A DNA stretch of 40,890 nucleotides from an uncultured Cardiobacterium sp. (lineage in GTDB: Bacteria; Pseudomonadota; Gammaproteobacteria; Cardiobacteriales; Cardiobacteriaceae). Under the pieces are notes generated by a model, which did not search any database, was not told the DNA's origin, and worked only from the letters and a program-made list of their open reading frames with translations. The stretch lies in contig NZ_CALIZP010000084.1 in NCBI RefSeq assembly GCF_938028825.1, positions 1-40,890 of the forward strand, read 5' to 3'. The position numbers and the translations under genes are program-made. Shown one piece after another: positions 32,356 through 40,890 of the stretch (positions within the stretch are counted from its first letter, which is position 1; each line of letters starts with the position of its first letter).

Positions 32356-33702
32356 TTAATCCTCCCGAGATATGACTGCCGCCAGTTCTTCGACGATAAC
32401 GTGCAGCCGTGCTTCGTCGCTACCTTCCGCCATGACGCGGATTTTTGGTTCCGTACCGGACGGACGAAGCAGAATGCGTCCGGCATCTCCCAGTTTTTCT
32501 GTCGCCTGTTGCAAGGCGTGCTGCACGGCGGGGCTGTTGACGATGTTTTTGTCGGCGACTTCGACGTTTTTCATTACCTGTTTCGCCATATGCAAATCGG
32601 CCAGCAGTTCGTGCAGCGGTGCTTCCATTTCCAGCATGGCCGCCAGCACCTGTAACGCGCCGATGATGCCGTCGCCGGTGGAATTGCGGTCAAGGCAGAT
32701 GATGTGCCCGGAATTTTCCCCGCCGACGCGCGCGTCGATTTCCTGCATGCATTCCAGCACATAGCGGTCGCCGACATCGGTACGGTGCAGGACGATGCCC
32801 ATGCGGTTCAGTGCGCGTTCCAGACCGATATTGGTCATCTTCGTGCCGACGATGTTGTTCAACTGCTCGCCCTTGAAGGCACGGTATTTGGCGATGATGT
32901 AGAGGATGGCGTCGCCGTCGCGCAGGCGGCCGTTGCGATCCACCATCACCACGCGGTCGCCGTCGCCGTCAAAAGCAATGCCGACATCCGCCTGCTCGTC
33001 GCGCACCCGCCGTTGCAGGGATTCCGGTGCGGTCGAACCGCAACCTGCGTTGATATTGCAGCCGTTCGGCTCGGCATTCATGACGATAACCCGCGCCCCC
33101 AGTTCGCGCAGCACCTCCGGGGCGATGGGATAGGTGGCGCCGTTGGCACAGTCCACCACGATTTTCAGCCGCTCGAAAGGCAGACCGAGGGTGATGGCGT
33201 TCTTGCAAAATTCGATATAGCGCCCGCGCGCTTCGGGGATGCGGTACAGCTTGCCGAGTTGCGCCGATTCCACCACTTTCAGCGGCATATTCAGATAACG
33301 CTCGATTTCATTTTCCGAAGCATCGGGCAGTTTGACCCCGCCGCGCGCGAAGACCTTGATACCGTTGTCGCTGTATGGATTGTGCGAGGCGCTGACGACG
33401 ATGCCCGCCGCCGCATGAAAAGTGCGGGTGAAATACGCGACGCCGGGGGTCGGCATCACACCGAGCAGATGGGCATCCATCCCGGCGGCGGAAAAACCGG
33501 CGGCGATGGCGTTTTCCAGCATATAGCAGGAAATGCGGGTGTCCTTGCCGATGATGACCTTCTCGCCGGCGAAACCGTTGTCGCCCAGCATCTTGCCGAT
33601 GGCCCAGCCGAGGTGCATGACGAAATCCGGCGTTATCGGGGCAACCCCGACCTTGCCGCGCACGCCGTCCGTGCCGAAATATTTCCGCCCTGTCCCGCTC
33701 AT
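32356..33702 (-). CDS. glmM: Phosphoglucosamine mutase
   Basis: A 448-residue enzyme converting glucosamine-6-phosphate to glucosamine-1-phosphate for UDP-GlcNAc and hence cell wall synthesis. It starts with KYFGTDGVRG; the phosphoserine is in VVSASHNPYSDNG (about residue 102); the metal loop is FDGDGDRVVM; the sugar loop is GGENSGHI; the C-terminal phosphate site is RPSGTEPKIRVM. It overlaps nhaA by four bases and precedes tpiA. Confidence 0.96.
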   Translation of the reverse strand: MSGTGRKYFGTDGVRGKVGVAPITPDFVMHLGWAIGKMLGDNGFAGEKVIIGKDTRISCYMLENAIAAGFSAAGMDAHLLGVMPTPGVAYFTRTFHAAAGIVVSASHNPYSDNGIKVFARGGVKLPDASENEIERYLNMPLKVVESAQLGKLYRIPEARGRYIEFCKNAITLGLPFERLKIVVDCANGATYPIAPEVLRELGARVIVMNAEPNGCNINAGCGSTAPESLQRRVRDEQADVGIAFDGDGDRVVMVDRNGRLRDGDAILYIIAKYRAFKGEQLNNIVGTKMTNIGLERALNRMGIVLHRTDVGDRYVLECMQEIDARVGGENSGHIICLDRNSTGDGIIGALQVLAAMLEMEAPLHELLADLHMAKQVMKNVEVADKNIVNSPAVQHALQQATEKLGDAGRILLRPSGTEPKIRVMAEGSDEARLHVIVEELAAVISRED

Positions 33703-35075
33703 GAATGATTGTCTCCGTTATTGCACAGGCGAAGCCAGACGTACCCCGCCAGACTCGCGATGATTGATGCTACCAAGATGGCGATTTTAGCATTATTCAG
33801 CAACAAATCCTCATTCTTGAACGCCAGCTCGGAAATGAAGATGGACATGGTGAAGCCGATGCCCGCCAAGAGCCCCATGCCGCAAATATGGCGGAAATTC
33901 ACGCCTTTGGGCAGGCGGCCGATACCGAGGCGCACACTCAGCCACACCGCCGAAAACACCCCGACGAACTTGCCGATGACCAGCCCGGCGATGACGCCGA
34001 GCGAGACCGGATGCGAGACCAGATTGGCGAGCGACGCCGCATTAATCGTCACCCCGGCATTGAAAAAGGCAAAGAGCGGGATAATCACGAAATACACCGG
34101 GCCGTGCAGCGCGTGTTCCAGCCGTTGCAGCGGCGCCTGCGCCTGATTGATGCCGTTGTGCAGCGTATGCAGCACCCCGACCAGCTTGTCCGATTCCAGA
34201 AAATCGCCCTCGCGCAGGCGGTAAATATCAAACTTGTCCAGCAACTTGCGCGCTTCGCGGCTGAACTCCCCCGGGTTGTACAGACTGCGCACCGGCGTTG
34301 CGAGCGCGCCGAGCACCCCGGCAATCGTCGCATGCACCCCCGAATACAGCATCAGTAGCCACATCGCCATCGCCACCAGCAAATACGGCCACAAGCGGCG
34401 GATGCCGAAGCGGTTCATCGCCAGTTGCAGGGCGAAGCAGACAAACGCTGCAACCAGCGGCAGCACATGAATATCCGCCGTATAAAACAGCGCAATGACC
34501 ACCACCGCGCCGAGGTCATCCACAATGGCGAGGGCGACCAGAATCGTCACCAGCCCGGACGGCACCCGCTTGCCGAGCAGAATCAGCACCGCGATGGCAA
34601 AGGCAATATCGGTCGCCATCGGAATCCCCCAGCCGGGCATCCCCACGCCGCCCCAATTAATCGCGCTGTACACCAGTGCAGGCGCAATCATCCCGCCGAC
34701 AGCGGCGATAATCGGCAGCGCCGCCTGCGCGGGCGAAGACAACTCGCCCACCATCATCTCGTGCTTGATTTCCAGCCCGACCAGAAAGAAAAACAGCGTC
34801 ATCAAACCGTCATTCACCCAATGATGCAGCGGCATTTCCAGTGCGTGGCCGGCAAAACTGACCGCAAGCGGTGCGTGCAACAAATGACGGTAGGCGTCGC
34901 CCCACGGCGAATTGGCGACGAGCAACGCGGCCACCGTGCACATCAACAACAAAATCCCGCTGGCGGAACTGTTGCGGGTGAAATCCTCGATCGGCGTCAT
35001 CAACTTGCCGAAGAGACGCTCCCAGGAATTGGCATCCTCGCTGGAATGCGCACTGCGCTGAAATAACTTGTACAT
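33699..35075 (-). CDS. nhaA: Na+/H+ antiporter NhaA
   Basis: A 458-residue inner membrane antiporter with about 12 helices that exports Na+ in exchange for protons. Key residues lie in MATDIAFAIAVL (ion-binding region) and LAIVDDLGAVVVIALFY with the paired aspartates. The family signature HWVNDGLMTLFFFLVGLEIK is present. A cytosolic insert around 275-330 makes it longer than E. coli NhaA (388). The ATG at 35073-35075 has GAGGTG upstream; an upstream start adds 16 unrelated residues. It sits in one block with the sodium pump Nqr, so Na+ cycling genes are gathered here. Confidence 0.93.
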   Translation of the reverse strand: MYKLFQRSAHSSEDANSWERLFGKLMTPIEDFTRNSSASGILLLMCTVAALLVANSPWGDAYRHLLHAPLAVSFAGHALEMPLHHWVNDGLMTLFFFLVGLEIKHEMMVGELSSPAQAALPIIAAVGGMIAPALVYSAINWGGVGMPGWGIPMATDIAFAIAVLILLGKRVPSGLVTILVALAIVDDLGAVVVIALFYTADIHVLPLVAAFVCFALQLAMNRFGIRRLWPYLLVAMAMWLLMLYSGVHATIAGVLGALATPVRSLYNPGEFSREARKLLDKFDIYRLREGDFLESDKLVGVLHTLHNGINQAQAPLQRLEHALHGPVYFVIIPLFAFFNAGVTINAASLANLVSHPVSLGVIAGLVIGKFVGVFSAVWLSVRLGIGRLPKGVNFRHICGMGLLAGIGFTMSIFISELAFKNEDLLLNNAKIAILVASIIASLAGYVWLRLCNNGDNHS

Positions 35076-35234
35076 AGGCACCTCACAAAATGGCGAACCA
35101 TCATAAACGAAAGCACCGCCCACCGCCCACCGTACACGCCGCGCCCGCCGGGGAACGGGGCTGATTTACCGCAAACGGAACCGCATCGCATGCGGGCATC
35201 CGGACGGCAGGCAGAAACCGCCCTGCCCCGCTGT

Positions 35235-35346
35235 TACAGTCGTTTCAAATAGGACTGAGACAAGGCGGCGAGCCGAAGACAGTATGTTTAATTATGTTTA
35301 GGCGAGGCTCGCCAACACCGTATCCGTTCTGGTTGAAACGACTATA
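35235..35346. repeat. Correia-like element, copy 4, upstream of dapD
   Basis: A 112-bp element with termini TTACAGTCGTTTCAA and TTGAAACGACTATA. One core arm is typical (GAGACAAGGCGGCGAGCCG); the centre is altered (TGTTTAATTATGTTTAGG). Its right edge is 15 bases before TATAAT (35361-35366), a likely -10 for dapD, so the element may influence dapD transcription. Confidence 0.78.
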
Positions 35347-35398
35347 TGGCGCGATGTGACTATAATGCCCGCCTTTTTCACCGCATCACCGGAACCCC

Positions 35399-36217
35399 AT
35401 GACCCTGCAACAAACCATTGAAGCCGCCTTCGAGCGCCGCGCCGACCTCACCCCGGCAAATGCCGAACCCCCCCTGCTTGCCGCCGTCAACGAAGTGCTG
35501 GACGCCCTGCAAAGCGGCGCTCTGCGCGTCGCCGAGCCGCTACCCGGCGGCGGCTGGCAAGTGAACGAATGGCTGAAAAAAACCGTGCTGCTCTCCTTCC
35601 GTGTCCATGACAACGCCCCCATTGACCACGGCTACACCCGCTACTTCGACAAAGTGGAAAGCCGCTTCGCCCATCACGACGCAGCCCGCTTCGCCGCCGA
35701 AGGCGTGCGCGTCGTCCCGCCTGCCGTCGCGCGGCGCGGCAGCTATCTGGGCAAAGGCGTCGTCCTCATGCCGTCTTATGTCAACATCGGCGCCTACGTT
35801 GATGAAGGCACAATGGTTGATACCTGGGTGACGGTCGGCTCCTGCGCGCAAATCGGTAAAAACGTGCACCTTTCCGGCGGTGTCGGCATCGGCGGCGTCC
35901 TCGAACCGCTGCAAGCGGCGCCGACCATCATCGAAGACAACTGCTTCATCGGCGCACGCTCGGAAATCGTCGAAGGCGTCATTGTCGAAAAAGGCGCGGT
36001 CATCTCGATGGGCGTTTTCATCGGCCAATCCACCAAAATCTATAACCGCATGACCGGCGAAATCAGCTACGGCCGCGTTCCGGCCGGCTCTGTCGTCGTC
36101 CCCGGCAGCCTGCCCGCCGCCGACGGCAGCCACAGCCTCGCCTGCGCCGTCATCATCAAACAGGTTGACGAAAAAACGCGCAGCAAGACCGGCATTAACG
36201 AACTCTTGCGCTCTTAA
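35399..36217 (+). CDS. dapD: Tetrahydrodipicolinate N-succinyltransferase
   Basis: A 272-residue enzyme of lysine and diaminopimelate synthesis that transfers succinyl from succinyl-CoA to tetrahydrodipicolinate. It has an N-terminal helical domain and a left-handed beta helix of hexapeptide repeats (about 105-230, for example GVVLMPSYVNIGAYVDEGTM and NCFIGARSEIVEGVIVEKGA). The length is typical. GGAACCCC precedes the ATG. Confidence 0.95.
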   Translation: MTLQQTIEAAFERRADLTPANAEPPLLAAVNEVLDALQSGALRVAEPLPGGGWQVNEWLKKTVLLSFRVHDNAPIDHGYTRYFDKVESRFAHHDAARFAAEGVRVVPPAVARRGSYLGKGVVLMPSYVNIGAYVDEGTMVDTWVTVGSCAQIGKNVHLSGGVGIGGVLEPLQAAPTIIEDNCFIGARSEIVEGVIVEKGAVISMGVFIGQSTKIYNRMTGEISYGRVPAGSVVVPGSLPAADGSHSLACAVIIKQVDEKTRSKTGINELLRS

Positions 36218-36285
36218 CAACAAGCGGGGCGCTCCGGCGCCCCTGTGGTTCGCAGTCCATCCCACACAAAAAAACCAGGAAACCC

Positions 36286-36741
36286 ATGACACGCCTCACC
36301 CTGCTCGGCGACAAAAACGCCGCCATCCCGACCGGCTACGCGCCGGACATCCTCGAATCCTTTCCCAACAAACACCCCGGCAACGACTACCTCGTCACCC
36401 TGCACTGCCCCGAATTCACCAGCCTCTGCCCCATCACCGGCCAGCCCGACTTCGCCGCCCTCCACATCGCCTACATCCCCGACGCCCTGCTGGTCGAAAG
36501 CAAATCGCTGAAACTCTACCTCTTCAGCTTCCGCAACCACGGCGACTTCCACGAAGACTGCGTCAACATCATTATGAAAGACCTCATCCGCCTGATGCAG
36601 CCCAAATACATCGAAGTCTATGGTGCCTACACCCCGCGCGGCGGCATCGCCATCCACCCCTACGCCAACTACGGCCAACCCGGCAGCCGCTACGCCGAAC
36701 ACGCCGCCGCCCGCCTGCTGAACCGCCCGCTCTCGGCATGA
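36286..36741 (+). CDS. queF: NADPH-dependent 7-cyano-7-deazaguanine reductase
   Basis: A 151-residue short-form QueF that reduces preQ0 to preQ1 in queuosine biosynthesis. The nucleophilic cysteine is in EFTSLCPITGQPDF (about residue 48), followed by the ESKSLKLYLFSFRNHGDFHE segment that binds NADPH and substrate. AGGAAACCC lies upstream. A queuosine precursor transporter gene follows after a 456-bp gap. Confidence 0.95.
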   Translation: MTRLTLLGDKNAAIPTGYAPDILESFPNKHPGNDYLVTLHCPEFTSLCPITGQPDFAALHIAYIPDALLVESKSLKLYLFSFRNHGDFHEDCVNIIMKDLIRLMQPKYIEVYGAYTPRGGIAIHPYANYGQPGSRYAEHAAARLLNRPLSA

Positions 36742-37197
36742 CCCGCCGTGCCTCTGCCCGCCATCACCTCGCGCCGTCGCCCTGCCACCGCTTGACGACG
36801 CGGCGCTGAGCGCCGAAATCAACCGTCTGAAAGACAGCGGCGCTTCCGTGCTCACCTGCATCGCCTGCGTGCAAACCAACCGCCGCCTCAGCCCGAGCCC
36901 CGCCAGACAGCGCGGCAGAACGGACCGCGTTCGCACAAGCCTGCCAAATCATGCTGGCGGCCTTCGCAGCGGAGAGCCTTGTACATGACGAAAAAGCCCC
37001 TCCCCGCAAGCAGGTAAAGGGTTTGGGGACCGGAACAGCTCGCCCGCAGGGCGAGAAAGGGTTAGAAAAAACCGCACAGCGGCAAAACCCGGCAACCGCG
37101 CCGCTTGATAACCTATCAGCACACACCCCCGACGGGTAGCGAATGTACCAAAAGCAGAAATCCCTTTAACAATCCCACCCCAACCCGAGACCCAACC
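36742..37197. other. 456-bp gap, possible gene remnant plus repeats
   Basis: The first about 220 bases have coding-like composition. In one frame they read LDDAALSAEINRLKDSGASV, and in another AFAQACQIMLAAFAAESLVH, suggesting a frameshifted fragment of a helical protein, but no family is recognised. From about 36990 there are GC-rich repeat sequences like those near 14352 and 18539. No preQ1 riboswitch was recognised before yhhQ. Confidence 0.35.
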
Positions 37198-37884
37198 ATG
37201 CACAACACCACCTACACCTTCACCGCCGCCCAGCGCCACCACGCCCTCATCTGGCTTGCCTTCTGGCACAACGTCGTCATCGTCGCCAGCAACTACCTCG
37301 TGCAACTGCCCTTTGAAATCTTCGGCCTGAAAACCACTTGGGGCGCCTTCACCTACCCCTTCATCTTCCTCACCACCGACCTCACCGTGCGCATCTTCGG
37401 CGCGCCCCTCGCGCGGCGCATCATCTTCTGCGCCACCATGCCTGCGCTTGCCCTCTCCTACCTCGTCTCCGTCCTCTTCGACGGCGGACAATACACCGGC
37501 CTTGCCGCGCTCACTGCTTACAACCCCTTCGTCGGCCGCATCGTCCTCGCCAGCCTATCCGCCTACCTCATCGGCCAACTGCTGGACATTACCGTCTTCA
37601 ACCGCCTGCGGCAAATGCGCCGCTGGTGGATCGCGCCGACCGCCTCCGCCATCGTCGGCAACGCCATCGACACCATCGTCTTCTTCGCCATCGCCTTCCA
37701 CCACAGCAGCGACCCCTACATGGCGGCGCACTGGCAGGAAATCGCCCTGGTGGACTACGCCTGGAAAATCACCATCTGCGCCCTCTTCTTCCTGCCCGCC
37801 TACGGCATCCTGCTGCGCTACCTCACCGCCCGCCTCACCACCCTGCACCGGCGCGTGCCTGCCGCCTGCCCGCAGGGCGAATAA
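37198..37884 (+). CDS. yhhQ: Queuosine precursor transporter YhhQ
   Basis: A 228-residue inner membrane protein with about six helices, of the VUT/YhhQ family that imports preQ0 and preQ1. Typical segments are NYLVQLPFEIFGLKTTWGAF, TYPFIFLTTDLTVRIFG, YLIGQLLDITVFNRLR and VGNAIDTIVFFAIAF. The ATG at 37198 was chosen because homology begins with its N-terminus. Its placement near queF supports the queuosine role. Confidence 0.9.
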   Translation: MHNTTYTFTAAQRHHALIWLAFWHNVVIVASNYLVQLPFEIFGLKTTWGAFTYPFIFLTTDLTVRIFGAPLARRIIFCATMPALALSYLVSVLFDGGQYTGLAALTAYNPFVGRIVLASLSAYLIGQLLDITVFNRLRQMRRWWIAPTASAIVGNAIDTIVFFAIAFHHSSDPYMAAHWQEIALVDYAWKITICALFFLPAYGILLRYLTARLTTLHRRVPAACPQGE

Positions 37885-38117
37885 GCGGGATAACGTCCAT
37901 GCCCCTGCACCGAAGAAAATCGGAGCCTGTTGACCTTCGGCGTCAACAGCCCGCTCGCCCGGCGCGGCTTGTTGCTTCCGCAGCCCGTCTGTACCTGTAT
38001 CCGCCATGCGACAGCGAGACATCGCACCTGCCGGACATATCCGGATGAAAAAACAGCAAAAAAACTGCCGACCCGGTTCATTGCCTCAAAAAAACCACAA
38101 AACCCCTGGCGAAAAAC

Positions 38118-38146
38118 TTGCAAAGACAAAACGCTTTCGCTAATAT
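38118..38146 (+). promoter_or_regulatory. Sigma-70 promoter of the surface lipoprotein gene
   Basis: TTGCAA (38118-38123) and TAATAT (38141-38146) are spaced by 17 bases. The start site near 38153 leaves a leader of about 60 bases. It overlaps an upstream in-frame ATG, which argues that translation begins at 38214. Confidence 0.65.
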
Positions 38147-38213
38147 GCTCGTCAGCCAAGTTGTGGCTATGGAAAATTTTCTTTCAACCCAAGTTCAAGA
38201 AGGTACATCCTGT

Positions 38214-40343
38214 ATGAAACTGACAAATCTCTCTCTCGCTATCTTGGTAGCAGTAGGTGTTGCCGCTTGTGGTGGCAGCGATGACAACAACAGCAACAAG
38301 CCGATTGATCCGACGCCGAAGCCGACGCCGGATAATAACAACAATAATAACAACAATAACAACAACCAGGCCGACAACAATGTTGTTGACCCGACTAACA
38401 CCCAGGTTGTGGACAACAAAGACCTGACCAAAGTCTCTACTGTCGGTACCCTGCAATACATCCGTCGTGACGGATCTCAATATGACCGCGCCAACAACCC
38501 AAGCAAACAGGCCTCTGCTTCTCCGCTCTTGGGTGTTACCCTCAATAACCAAAACCCCAGCCTGACCAATATCGTCTTGGCTCGTCAAGAAGTGGTCCGT
38601 GCTGATGGTCAGCCGGTTAAAGCGCAATTTACAGGTAGCAGCAATCCCATTCCGCTAGATGCATCAAATGGTGCGCCAAACGTAGATACCCGCGCTGTTC
38701 AAGGCGGTCATAATGGTAACAGCCTGCAACAAGAAAACTTTAAGAATGTTGATGTGTTGGCAGGGCTGTACACGGCAACTACCAATACGGATGCAGCTCA
38801 TACTGCAAACAACATCAATCCGACCACAGGTCAGTTCACACGTACTTTGAATACAACTGGTTCTACGGTATATAACTCAATTGTGAATATTGCTTCAGAT
38901 GGTAAACGTGTATACCAACCTACCACTACAGCATTAGCAGCAGAAAGCCCGACGGCAGCTGACCAAACTGTCAACACAAGCCCTGAAATTACGGGTACGG
39001 CACCTAATGATGTTGGCCGTCATGCAGCAACGGAATTGTCTGCAATTATTGATCGTGCACATTGGCAAAAATCTATAGCAGGTAGTGCTCCTGGCACATT
39101 TGCACTCGAAGAAACTAAGAACTATAAAGATAAAAAAGGTAGAGATCTTTATTTCTACCGGGGTGAAACTAAAGAAAAGGTTGACGGTGCTGTAAAAGTT
39201 ACCAAGAAAACCGTAACGGCTACCTATGCCAATACCAGCCCAAACGGTACTCGTTATGGCAAGGGCTTGGTTTGGTGGAGTGCGCCAGAAACTGCATTTG
39301 AAAACAAATTTACCCGTAACGAAACAGATGCTAGTGATACGCGCATTGCCGATGAAAATAATGCCAAAGCAGCAACCAACGGTTTGATTCGTGTCGGTGG
39401 TGGTCTCTCTACTTTGGGCGAAGAAACCAAGAACAATCCTTCAACCGGTAAATGGGAAGATCATCACAATACTACAACCCGTATCTTTGGTCGTTATCAC
39501 TTGGCTTATGCCGATACGAGCAAACAAACTGTCAATCAGGTTTCTCTGAACAGTTTCTCTGGAGCGAAAACCTTCGTCGCTGAATACGATGCCGAGAATG
39601 AAAATCGTGCTACTCAATATAGCTTGGGCGCACAACCGATAACGCTTACTCGTGTCCAGTACGGTCGTGTTAGCAGCAACCTGGATGTAGATGCCGGAGT
39701 TACCGGATACCAAGATGGTTTCATGCACAGTGATTATGTGCGTAAGAACCGTGAAGACGGTGTAGACAACTATTTCTACCGTGGTACCGACGCTACCAGC
39801 ATTGAGCAAATGGCTGCTCTGCCGAGCAACCAAAGCGCTGTTTACCATGGCCACGCCCTCATGTATGGCATTAATAACGATTTCCACGGCAACACTGGAA
39901 AGAATGGTCGCGACTTGCCTAACTCATTCGCTCCCGCAACTTCCGATACAAGTGCTATCGGTATGGGTAACTTTGTTGAAGCCCGCGTGAACTTTAACAA
40001 CAAACGCGTAACCGGTGAAGTCTATAACACTTGGTTGCTTGACCCAACCAAGAACGTCACGACTAAAGACAAACTGGTTCAATTCCAAGGTGCCATTACT
40101 GGTAATACCGTGGTTGGTACTGCTGACCGCGCATACGCCTCTGGTGATGACAATGCGACCTTCAAAGCCTCCTTCTTCGGCGATAAAGCCCAGGAAATGG
40201 GTGGTTCCTTCAACAGCGTCAAAGACGACGATAAATACGGCGACGCTTATGGAGCCAACGACTGGGGTGGCGTATTCGGCGCAACTCGCGGCGAAACCAA
40301 CACCTTCCAGGGTGATGACGGTAACAACGTGTACAGCGACTAA
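38214..40343 (+). CDS. TbpB-like surface lipoprotein (probably Slam-dependent)
   Basis: A 709-residue lipoprotein. The signal peptide ends in a lipobox VAAC with Cys19, followed by GGSDDNN. Residues about 40-51 are an uninterrupted run of Asn encoded by AAC/AAT repeats, a flexible anchor. The C-terminal part has features of the TbpB beta-barrel: NFVEARVNFNNKRVTGEVYN and FKASFFGDKAQEMGGSF, ending WGGVFGATRGETN. Such proteins are usually displayed on the outer surface by Slam translocators and bind host iron carriers, heme carriers or complement factors. Only one clear barrel is seen and the middle is not recognised. GC content is lower than upstream. No slam or TonB receptor gene lies in the window. 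Confidence 0.8.
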   Translation: MKLTNLSLAILVAVGVAACGGSDDNNSNKPIDPTPKPTPDNNNNNNNNNNNQADNNVVDPTNTQVVDNKDLTKVSTVGTLQYIRRDGSQYDRANNPSKQASASPLLGVTLNNQNPSLTNIVLARQEVVRADGQPVKAQFTGSSNPIPLDASNGAPNVDTRAVQGGHNGNSLQQENFKNVDVLAGLYTATTNTDAAHTANNINPTTGQFTRTLNTTGSTVYNSIVNIASDGKRVYQPTTTALAAESPTAADQTVNTSPEITGTAPNDVGRHAATELSAIIDRAHWQKSIAGSAPGTFALEETKNYKDKKGRDLYFYRGETKEKVDGAVKVTKKTVTATYANTSPNGTRYGKGLVWWSAPETAFENKFTRNETDASDTRIADENNAKAATNGLIRVGGGLSTLGEETKNNPSTGKWEDHHNTTTRIFGRYHLAYADTSKQTVNQVSLNSFSGAKTFVAEYDAENENRATQYSLGAQPITLTRVQYGRVSSNLDVDAGVTGYQDGFMHSDYVRKNREDGVDNYFYRGTDATSIEQMAALPSNQSAVYHGHALMYGINNDFHGNTGKNGRDLPNSFAPATSDTSAIGMGNFVEARVNFNNKRVTGEVYNTWLLDPTKNVTTKDKLVQFQGAITGNTVVGTADRAYASGDDNATFKASFFGDKAQEMGGSFNSVKDDDKYGDAYGANDWGGVFGATRGETNTFQGDDGNNVYSD

Positions 40344-40388
40344 TCGCCAAACAACATCAGGCTGTTCTTTCGGCTTGATGACTACCTT

Positions 40389-40419
40389 GAAAAACGGCTA
40401 CGCAAGTAGCCGTTTTTTT
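40389..40419 (+). terminator. Terminator of the surface lipoprotein gene
   Basis: An 11-bp stem (40391-40401 with 40406-40416) with a GCAA tetraloop ends in seven T. It lies about 45 bases after the stop codon. Confidence 0.88.
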
Positions 40420-40468
40420 ATACGTAGCTGACAATGATTTTGATCCAGTGAAGCGCGATCCCCCAACC

Positions 40469-40708
40469 AATCCCAAGAAATAAAACGACGTTCGTAGGGT
40501 GGGCTTTAGCCCACCATTTACGCGGTTTGTTTGTTGCCCTCTCCCCAATCCCAAGAGATAAACCGCAGTTCGTAGGGTGGGCTTTAGCCCACCATCAATA
40601 TCGCTACAGCGGGCTGCGGCAAACACCGCTCTTTGTAGAGACGTTGCCTGTAACGTCCCACTAATCCCAAGAAATAAAGCGGCGTTCGTAGTGAGCTTTA
40701 GCCCACCA
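40469..40708. repeat. Three dispersed REP-like units
   Basis: Units of 46-48 bp lie at 40469-40516, 40547-40594 and 40663-40708. Each starts AATCCCAAGARATAAA, continues with a GTTCGTAG segment and ends in the palindrome GGTGGGCTTTAGCCCACC (the third is shortened by two bases and mismatched). The spacers are 30 and 68 bp and unrelated, so this is not a CRISPR array. Confidence 0.8.
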
Positions 40709-40828
40709 CTGGATATTATTGCGGCGGGTGCCCGCCCTGCGGCAGATTATTTTTGGGTTTTGGTATTAGAATCTGTTGACACTCAACATTGCGGCGGCTT
40801 TTCAACCAAAATCCGGCAGCTGCTGCGT

Positions 40829-40890
40829 TATAGTTGTTTCAAACAGGAATGAGACAAGGCGGCGAGCCGAAGACAGTACAGATAGTACGG
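40829..40890. repeat. Correia-like element, copy 5, cut by the window edge
   Basis: It starts TATAGTTGTTTCAAACAGG and continues through GAGACAAGGCGGCGAGCCG to GACAGTACAGATAGTACGG at the last base. This half is the one most similar to the Neisseria Correia sequence. The other half lies outside the window. Confidence 0.78.

Noticed and set aside
36742..37197. preQ1 riboswitch between queF and yhhQ
   Set aside because: I looked for the small A-rich pseudoknot pattern and did not find it in this gap or directly upstream of queF.
37927..37949. Terminator after yhhQ
   Set aside because: An 8-bp stem CTGTTGAC/GTCAACAG exists but has no T run on either strand within reach.
40469..40708. CRISPR array
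   Set aside because: Only three units with unequal spacers of 30 and 68 bp, the third degenerate. The same palindrome occurs singly elsewhere in the window.

Overview
The window looks like chromosome of a GC-rich gammaproteobacterium, most likely Cardiobacterium or a close relative. The basis is the conserved glmM-tpiA-secG-tRNA-Leu(GAG) block, a complete Na+-NQR operon with apbE and nqrM, a TbpB-like surface lipoprotein, and Neisseria-like short mobile repeats. The genus call is inference from memory; no search was run.

Layout. 1-5114: the end of a tRNA-Leu, then a small membrane protein and a very large DUF2339 membrane protein. 5112-7931 (minus): yjdM-yggS-hypothetical-pdxK, a vitamin B6-linked operon with a tandemly duplicated 3' end. 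8050-10151: fbp, and a cytoplasmic-type NlpC/P60 peptidase flanked by two inverted copies of a Correia-like element. 10410-17082 (minus): a probable RNA-repair locus. 17349-20404: nrdB-nrdA behind possible NrdR boxes. 20448-22172: an AT-rich GmrSD-like (DUF262/DUF1524) gene, probably acquired defence. 22331-23595: two small accessory genes. 23959-35075 (minus): nhaA-glmM-tpiA-secG-tRNA-Leu-nqrABCDEF-apbE-nqrM. 35399-37884: dapD, queF and the queuosine-precursor transporter yhhQ. 38118-40419: a promoter, a TbpB-like surface lipoprotein and its terminator, then short palindromic repeats to the end.

The most interesting part is 10410-17082. Read on the minus strand, it starts with a sigma-54-type element (GG-N10-GC) whose predicted start site falls on the first base of a tandem array of structured RNAs. 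Four adjoining RNAs (17056-16475) are hairpins with a shared asymmetric internal loop. Each carries a circularly permuted tRNA mimic at its tip: T arm, acceptor 3' strand, short loop, acceptor 5' strand, D arm. A fifth, miniature copy with no tRNA part lies just before the start codon of a Ro60/Rsr (TROVE-vWA) gene. These are very probably bacterial Y RNAs of the YrlA kind. Downstream in the same direction come an RHH protein, a DIP1984-family protein, a polynucleotide kinase-Rnl1-type RNA ligase fusion, a helical HEPN-like protein and a metallophosphoesterase. Kinase, phosphatase and ligase would together heal and seal cut RNA. In Salmonella the analogous rsr-yrl-rtcBA operon uses RtcB/RtcA under sigma-54 and RtcR; here a ligase of a different type appears to take that place.

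Other features of note are five or six Correia-like elements, REP-like hairpins between the repair genes, a ribonucleotide reductase alpha subunit without an ATP cone, and a poly-Asn tract in the surface lipoprotein.
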